From UBA11540 sp045531755 (GTDB taxonomy: Bacteria; Bacillota; Clostridia; Oscillospirales; Ruminococcaceae), in the NCBI GenBank assembly GCA_045531755.1, contig JAZSEP010000009.1:1-8984 (forward strand): a stretch of DNA of 8,984 nt. Reading direction: 5' to 3'. The notes below the pieces were generated by a model, which did not search any database, was not told where the DNA came from, and saw nothing but the letters and a program-made list of their open reading frames with translations. This document shows, piece by piece, positions 7,073 through 8,984 of the stretch. The first letter of the stretch is position 1; the number at the start of each line of letters is the position of its first letter. The position numbers were made by a program, and so were the translations under genes.

Positions 7073-8326
7073 ATGGAAACTATAAAGACGATAAACTCTG
7101 TAATAAGCGTTTTGTTTATGCTCTGCTATGCCTATCAGTTTTTCTATATCGCGGTCTCGCTTCTGAAAAAAGCAAAAGCGCACAAAACCGATAAGCTTCA
7201 TAATTTTGCGGTGCTGATTGCCGCAAGAAATGAACAGTCGGTCATAGAAAACCTAATTCAAAGCATAAAATCGCAGGACTATCCCGAAAAGCTTGTCACC
7301 GTCTTTGTGGTTGCCGATAACTGCACCGACTCTACCGCCGAAATCGCGCGAAGAGCGGGCGCCGTCGTATACGAAAGATTTAATAATAACGAGGTGGGGA
7401 AGGGCTATGCGCTCGATTTTCTGACCTCAAAGATAAAAGAAGACTACGGCGATAGCTTCGATGCGTTCTTTGTCTTCGATGCCGATAACGTGCTCGACAA
7501 AAACTATATCACCGAGATGAACAAAACCTTCTCAAACGGATATAAAATCGTCACAAGCTACCGCAATTCCAAAAACTACGGAGCAAACTGGATATCCGCA
7601 GGATACGCCCTTTGGTTTTTGCGCGAATCAAAATATCTAAACAATGCCCGTATGCTTTTGGGCACAAGCTGTGCCGTGTCGGGAACGGGATTTATGTTTA
7701 GTCGGGAAATACTGCAAAAGTCGGGCGGTTGGAAGTTTTTTCTGCTCACAGAGGATATCGAGTTCACCATAGCAAACGTCACAGACGGGGAAAAGATTGG
7801 CTACTGTGCTTCTGCCCACCTCTATGACGAACAGCCCGAACGCTTTTCACAATCCTGGAACCAGCGTATGCGATGGGCAAAGGGATATCTTCAGGTTTTT
7901 TCAAAATACGGTACAAGGCTTCTCAAAGGAATCTTCTCGCAGAAAGCCTTTTCCTGCTTTGATATGACGATGTGTATAATGCCTGCGGTGGTGCTGACTA
8001 TAGCGGCAGGGGTAATAAATATCACGGCGGCGGTCTTGGGTATAGTCACGCAGAACACTGCTGTGCTGATAGCGCTGCTCTCCCTTGCTCAAACAGCCCT
8101 CAACAGCTATCTGCTCCTTTGGATAGTCGGCGCAATAACCACCGCGACGGAATGGAAAAATATCCACACAAGCGCGTTTAAGAAGGTGCTTTACACCTTC
8201 ACCTTTCCGCTTTTTATGTTTACCTATATCCCGATTTCCTTCGTTGCATTTTTTAAAAAGGTGCGTTGGACACATATCGAACACAAGCGCTCGATGAGCC
8301 TCGAACAGATAAAAGAAAACAGTTAA
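7073..8326 (+). CDS. Membrane-anchored family 2 glycosyltransferase (processive type)
   Basis: A 417-residue GT2 enzyme with all landmarks of the cellulose synthase/NodC/hyaluronan synthase type. ARNE is at residues 51-54, the UDP-binding D82 in DNCTDST, the metal-binding DxD as D136-A-D138, the acceptor-side SGTGF at 203-207, the catalytic-base TED at 226-228 and QxxRW (QRMRW, 264-268). One membrane helix (about 8-32) precedes the catalytic domain and three (about 300-325, 330-355, 373-398) follow it, so the active site faces the cytoplasm. The QxxRW motif points to polymer synthesis or translocation rather than single transfers, but this is inferred from the family. The ATG at 7073 has AAGGAG at 7062-7067 overlapping the kinase stop, so it is the third gene of the two-component operon. 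No partner gene such as an export porin or a c-di-GMP-binding PilZ domain is seen. The polysaccharide is unknown. Confidence 0.9.
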   Translation: METIKTINSVISVLFMLCYAYQFFYIAVSLLKKAKAHKTDKLHNFAVLIAARNEQSVIENLIQSIKSQDYPEKLVTVFVVADNCTDSTAEIARRAGAVVYERFNNNEVGKGYALDFLTSKIKEDYGDSFDAFFVFDADNVLDKNYITEMNKTFSNGYKIVTSYRNSKNYGANWISAGYALWFLRESKYLNNARMLLGTSCAVSGTGFMFSREILQKSGGWKFFLLTEDIEFTIANVTDGEKIGYCASAHLYDEQPERFSQSWNQRMRWAKGYLQVFSKYGTRLLKGIFSQKAFSCFDMTMCIMPAVVLTIAAGVINITAAVLGIVTQNTAVLIALLSLAQTALNSYLLLWIVGAITTATEWKNIHTSAFKKVLYTFTFPLFMFTYIPISFVAFFKKVRWTHIEHKRSMSLEQIKENS

Positions 8327-8352
8327 AGCGGTGCAATTTGCACCGCTTTTTT
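8325..8352. terminator. Terminator between the convergent glycosyltransferase and DUF2508-like genes
   Basis: AAAGCGGTGCA (8325-8335) pairs perfectly with TGCACCGCTTT (8339-8349) around a 3-nt loop, with a T-run at 8347-8352. The stem overlaps the glycosyltransferase stop codon (8324-8326). On the minus strand the same hairpin sits directly after the DUF2508-like stop but its T-tract (CTTTAACTGTTTTC) is weaker. It probably serves both converging genes. Confidence 0.88.
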
Positions 8353-8353
8353 C

Positions 8354-8602
8354 TCACACTCCGCTGATACCGAGCTTTTTTGCTTTTTTTAAGTAATAGG
8401 TATATCGGCAGTTGAGGGATTTAATCTCATAGATGCCTGCGTCTATGAGGTCCTCGTCGGTTTCAAAGCTCAGCGCCGCCTCCACCGTTTCAAGACGATT
8501 TAGAATGGTTGATATCTCGCTCATGATGTCAACCCTTTCGGCTTGCGCGTCCTCCTGTTCCACCGCACCTGCTTGTCTGACAAGCTCCAACAGTTTTCCC
8601 AA
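8354..8602 (-). CDS. Small DUF2508 (YaaL-like) family protein
   Basis: An 82-residue acidic and helical protein. Residues 45-75, with DEDLIDAGIYEIKSLNCRY and the basic YYLKKAKKLGI end, resemble the C-terminal part of DUF2508/YaaL proteins, small Firmicute proteins of unknown function often found near recR and bofA in other genomes. There is no signal peptide or membrane helix. The start is a TTG at 8602-8600, supported by the strong ribosome binding site GGGAGGG (minus strand, 8616-8610) 7 nt upstream; no ATG is available there and the first in-frame ATG (residue 27) would remove a third of the protein. The gene is not next to recR or bofA here: it lies alone between the 3' end of proA and the convergent terminator. 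I see no clear sigma-A promoter in the 60 nt upstream. Family assignment is by resemblance from memory. Confidence 0.7.
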   Translation of the reverse strand: MGKLLELVRQAGAVEQEDAQAERVDIMSEISTILNRLETVEAALSFETDEDLIDAGIYEIKSLNCRYTYYLKKAKKLGISGV

Positions 8603-8664
8603 AACAGATCCCTCCCTTACAACCGAAATTATTGGCTTGCTTTTCCATTCTATTCACGGGAGGG
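8603..8664 (-). promoter_or_regulatory. Leader of the DUF2508-like gene with a complement to its ribosome binding site
   Basis: On the minus strand CCCTCCC (8664-8658) is a perfect 7-base complement of the ribosome binding site GGGAGGG (8616-8610), 41 nt apart. TAGAAT (8652-8647, minus) could be a -10 hexamer, but the -35 position reads TTATTT and lies in the upstream terminator. If transcription started there the complementary half would not be in the mRNA; if RNA reads through from proA it would be. Either reading is tentative. Confidence 0.3.
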
Positions 8665-8696
8665 CAAAAAAATAACCGCGCTGTTTTCAGCGCGGT
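8665..8696 (-). terminator. Rho-independent terminator of proA
   Basis: Read on the minus strand, ACCGCGCTG (8696-8688) and CAGCGCGGT (8683-8675) form a perfect 9-bp stem with an AAAA loop, followed by a T-rich tail (TATTTTTTT, 8674-8666). It begins 6 nt after the proA stop at 8703-8705. Confidence 0.9.
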
Positions 8697-8702
8697 CAGC
8701 TT

Positions 8703-8984
8703 TTATCTTATCTGTCCGTTTCCGAGGACAACGTATTTCACAGTCGTCAGGTCGTTAAGTCCCATCGGGCCTCTTGTGTGAAGCTTCTGCGTGGAGATTC
8801 CAATCTCCGCACCCAGACCAAACTCGCCGCCGTCGGTAAATCTCGTTGAAGCGTTGACGTAGACCGCCGCCGCATCGATCTCCTCGACGAATTTTTTCTG
8901 GTTTTCATAGCTGTTGGTCACGATAGCCTCGCTGTGACCCGTGGTGTATCTTCTGATGTGTGAGATTGCCTCGTCAAGTGAATC
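8703..8984 (-). CDS. proA: Gamma-glutamyl phosphate reductase, C-terminal part (5' end outside window)
   Basis: ProA reduces gamma-glutamyl phosphate to glutamate 5-semialdehyde with NADPH, the second step of proline synthesis, in the cytoplasm. About 93 C-terminal codons of the usual 415 or so are visible, ending with TAA at 8705-8703. The frame is open to the window edge, so the GTG at 8921 is an internal valine and not a start. The segment has the highly conserved ProA block AVYVNASTRFTDGGEFGLG followed by AEIGISTQKLHTRGPMGL and ends with KYVVLGNGQIR, close to the family C-terminus. The catalytic cysteine region lies outside the window. ProB is usually adjacent, which would put it upstream of proA beyond the right edge. 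The assignment is secure even though partial, because these blocks are distinctive. Confidence 0.95.
   Translation of the reverse strand, partial: DSLDEAISHIRRYTTGHSEAIVTNSYENQKKFVEEIDAAAVYVNASTRFTDGGEFGLGAEIGISTQKLHTRGPMGLNDLTTVKYVVLGNGQIR

Noticed and set aside
8433..8758. Plus-strand open frames across the DUF2508-like gene and the proA terminator
   Set aside because: They run through a strong minus-strand terminator and opposite better-supported genes, with serine-rich translations typical of antisense frames.

Overview
The window looks like part of a chromosome from a Gram-positive anaerobe of the Clostridia, probably a gut or rumen member of the Oscillospiraceae/Ruminococcaceae type. 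This rests on moderate GC, strong purine-rich ribosome binding sites (GGAGG types), compact rho-independent terminators, a DUF2508/YaaL-like small protein and a clostridial-style histidine kinase. The taxon is an inference from style, not from a marker gene.

Layout. Positions 1-1499 (+) hold the tail of one Gfo/Idh/MocA-family oxidoreductase and a complete second member 12 nt downstream, ended by a terminator at 1508-1547; this is probably the end of a sugar or polyol catabolic operon. An AT-rich spacer (1548-1695) carries a near-consensus promoter and several repeated TGTATA/TATACA-type elements that I read as candidate ArgR boxes. Then come argG (1696-2934) and argH (3004-4374), the last two steps of arginine synthesis, separated by 69 nt with two hairpins and closed by a terminator at 4378-4408.

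A second operon (4494-8326, +) encodes an OmpR/PhoB-type response regulator, its six-helix membrane histidine kinase (start/stop overlap TAATG) and a membrane GT2 glycosyltransferase 9 nt later. It is preceded by CTTAAA repeats that look like a binding site for the regulator itself, and ends in a terminator at 8325-8352. Joint transcription suggests the two-component system controls a surface or secreted polysaccharide, but signal and sugar are unknown.

The last part is on the minus strand: a small DUF2508-like gene (8354-8602, TTG start) and the 3' end of proA (8703-8984), separated by the proA terminator. The proA tail makes proline synthesis the second glutamate-derived pathway in the window. 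I see no mobile element, CRISPR array, tRNA or rRNA. Most of the content is ordinary; the points worth a second look are the argG control region, the regulator's own promoter, the unusual sensor topology and the argG-argH hairpins.
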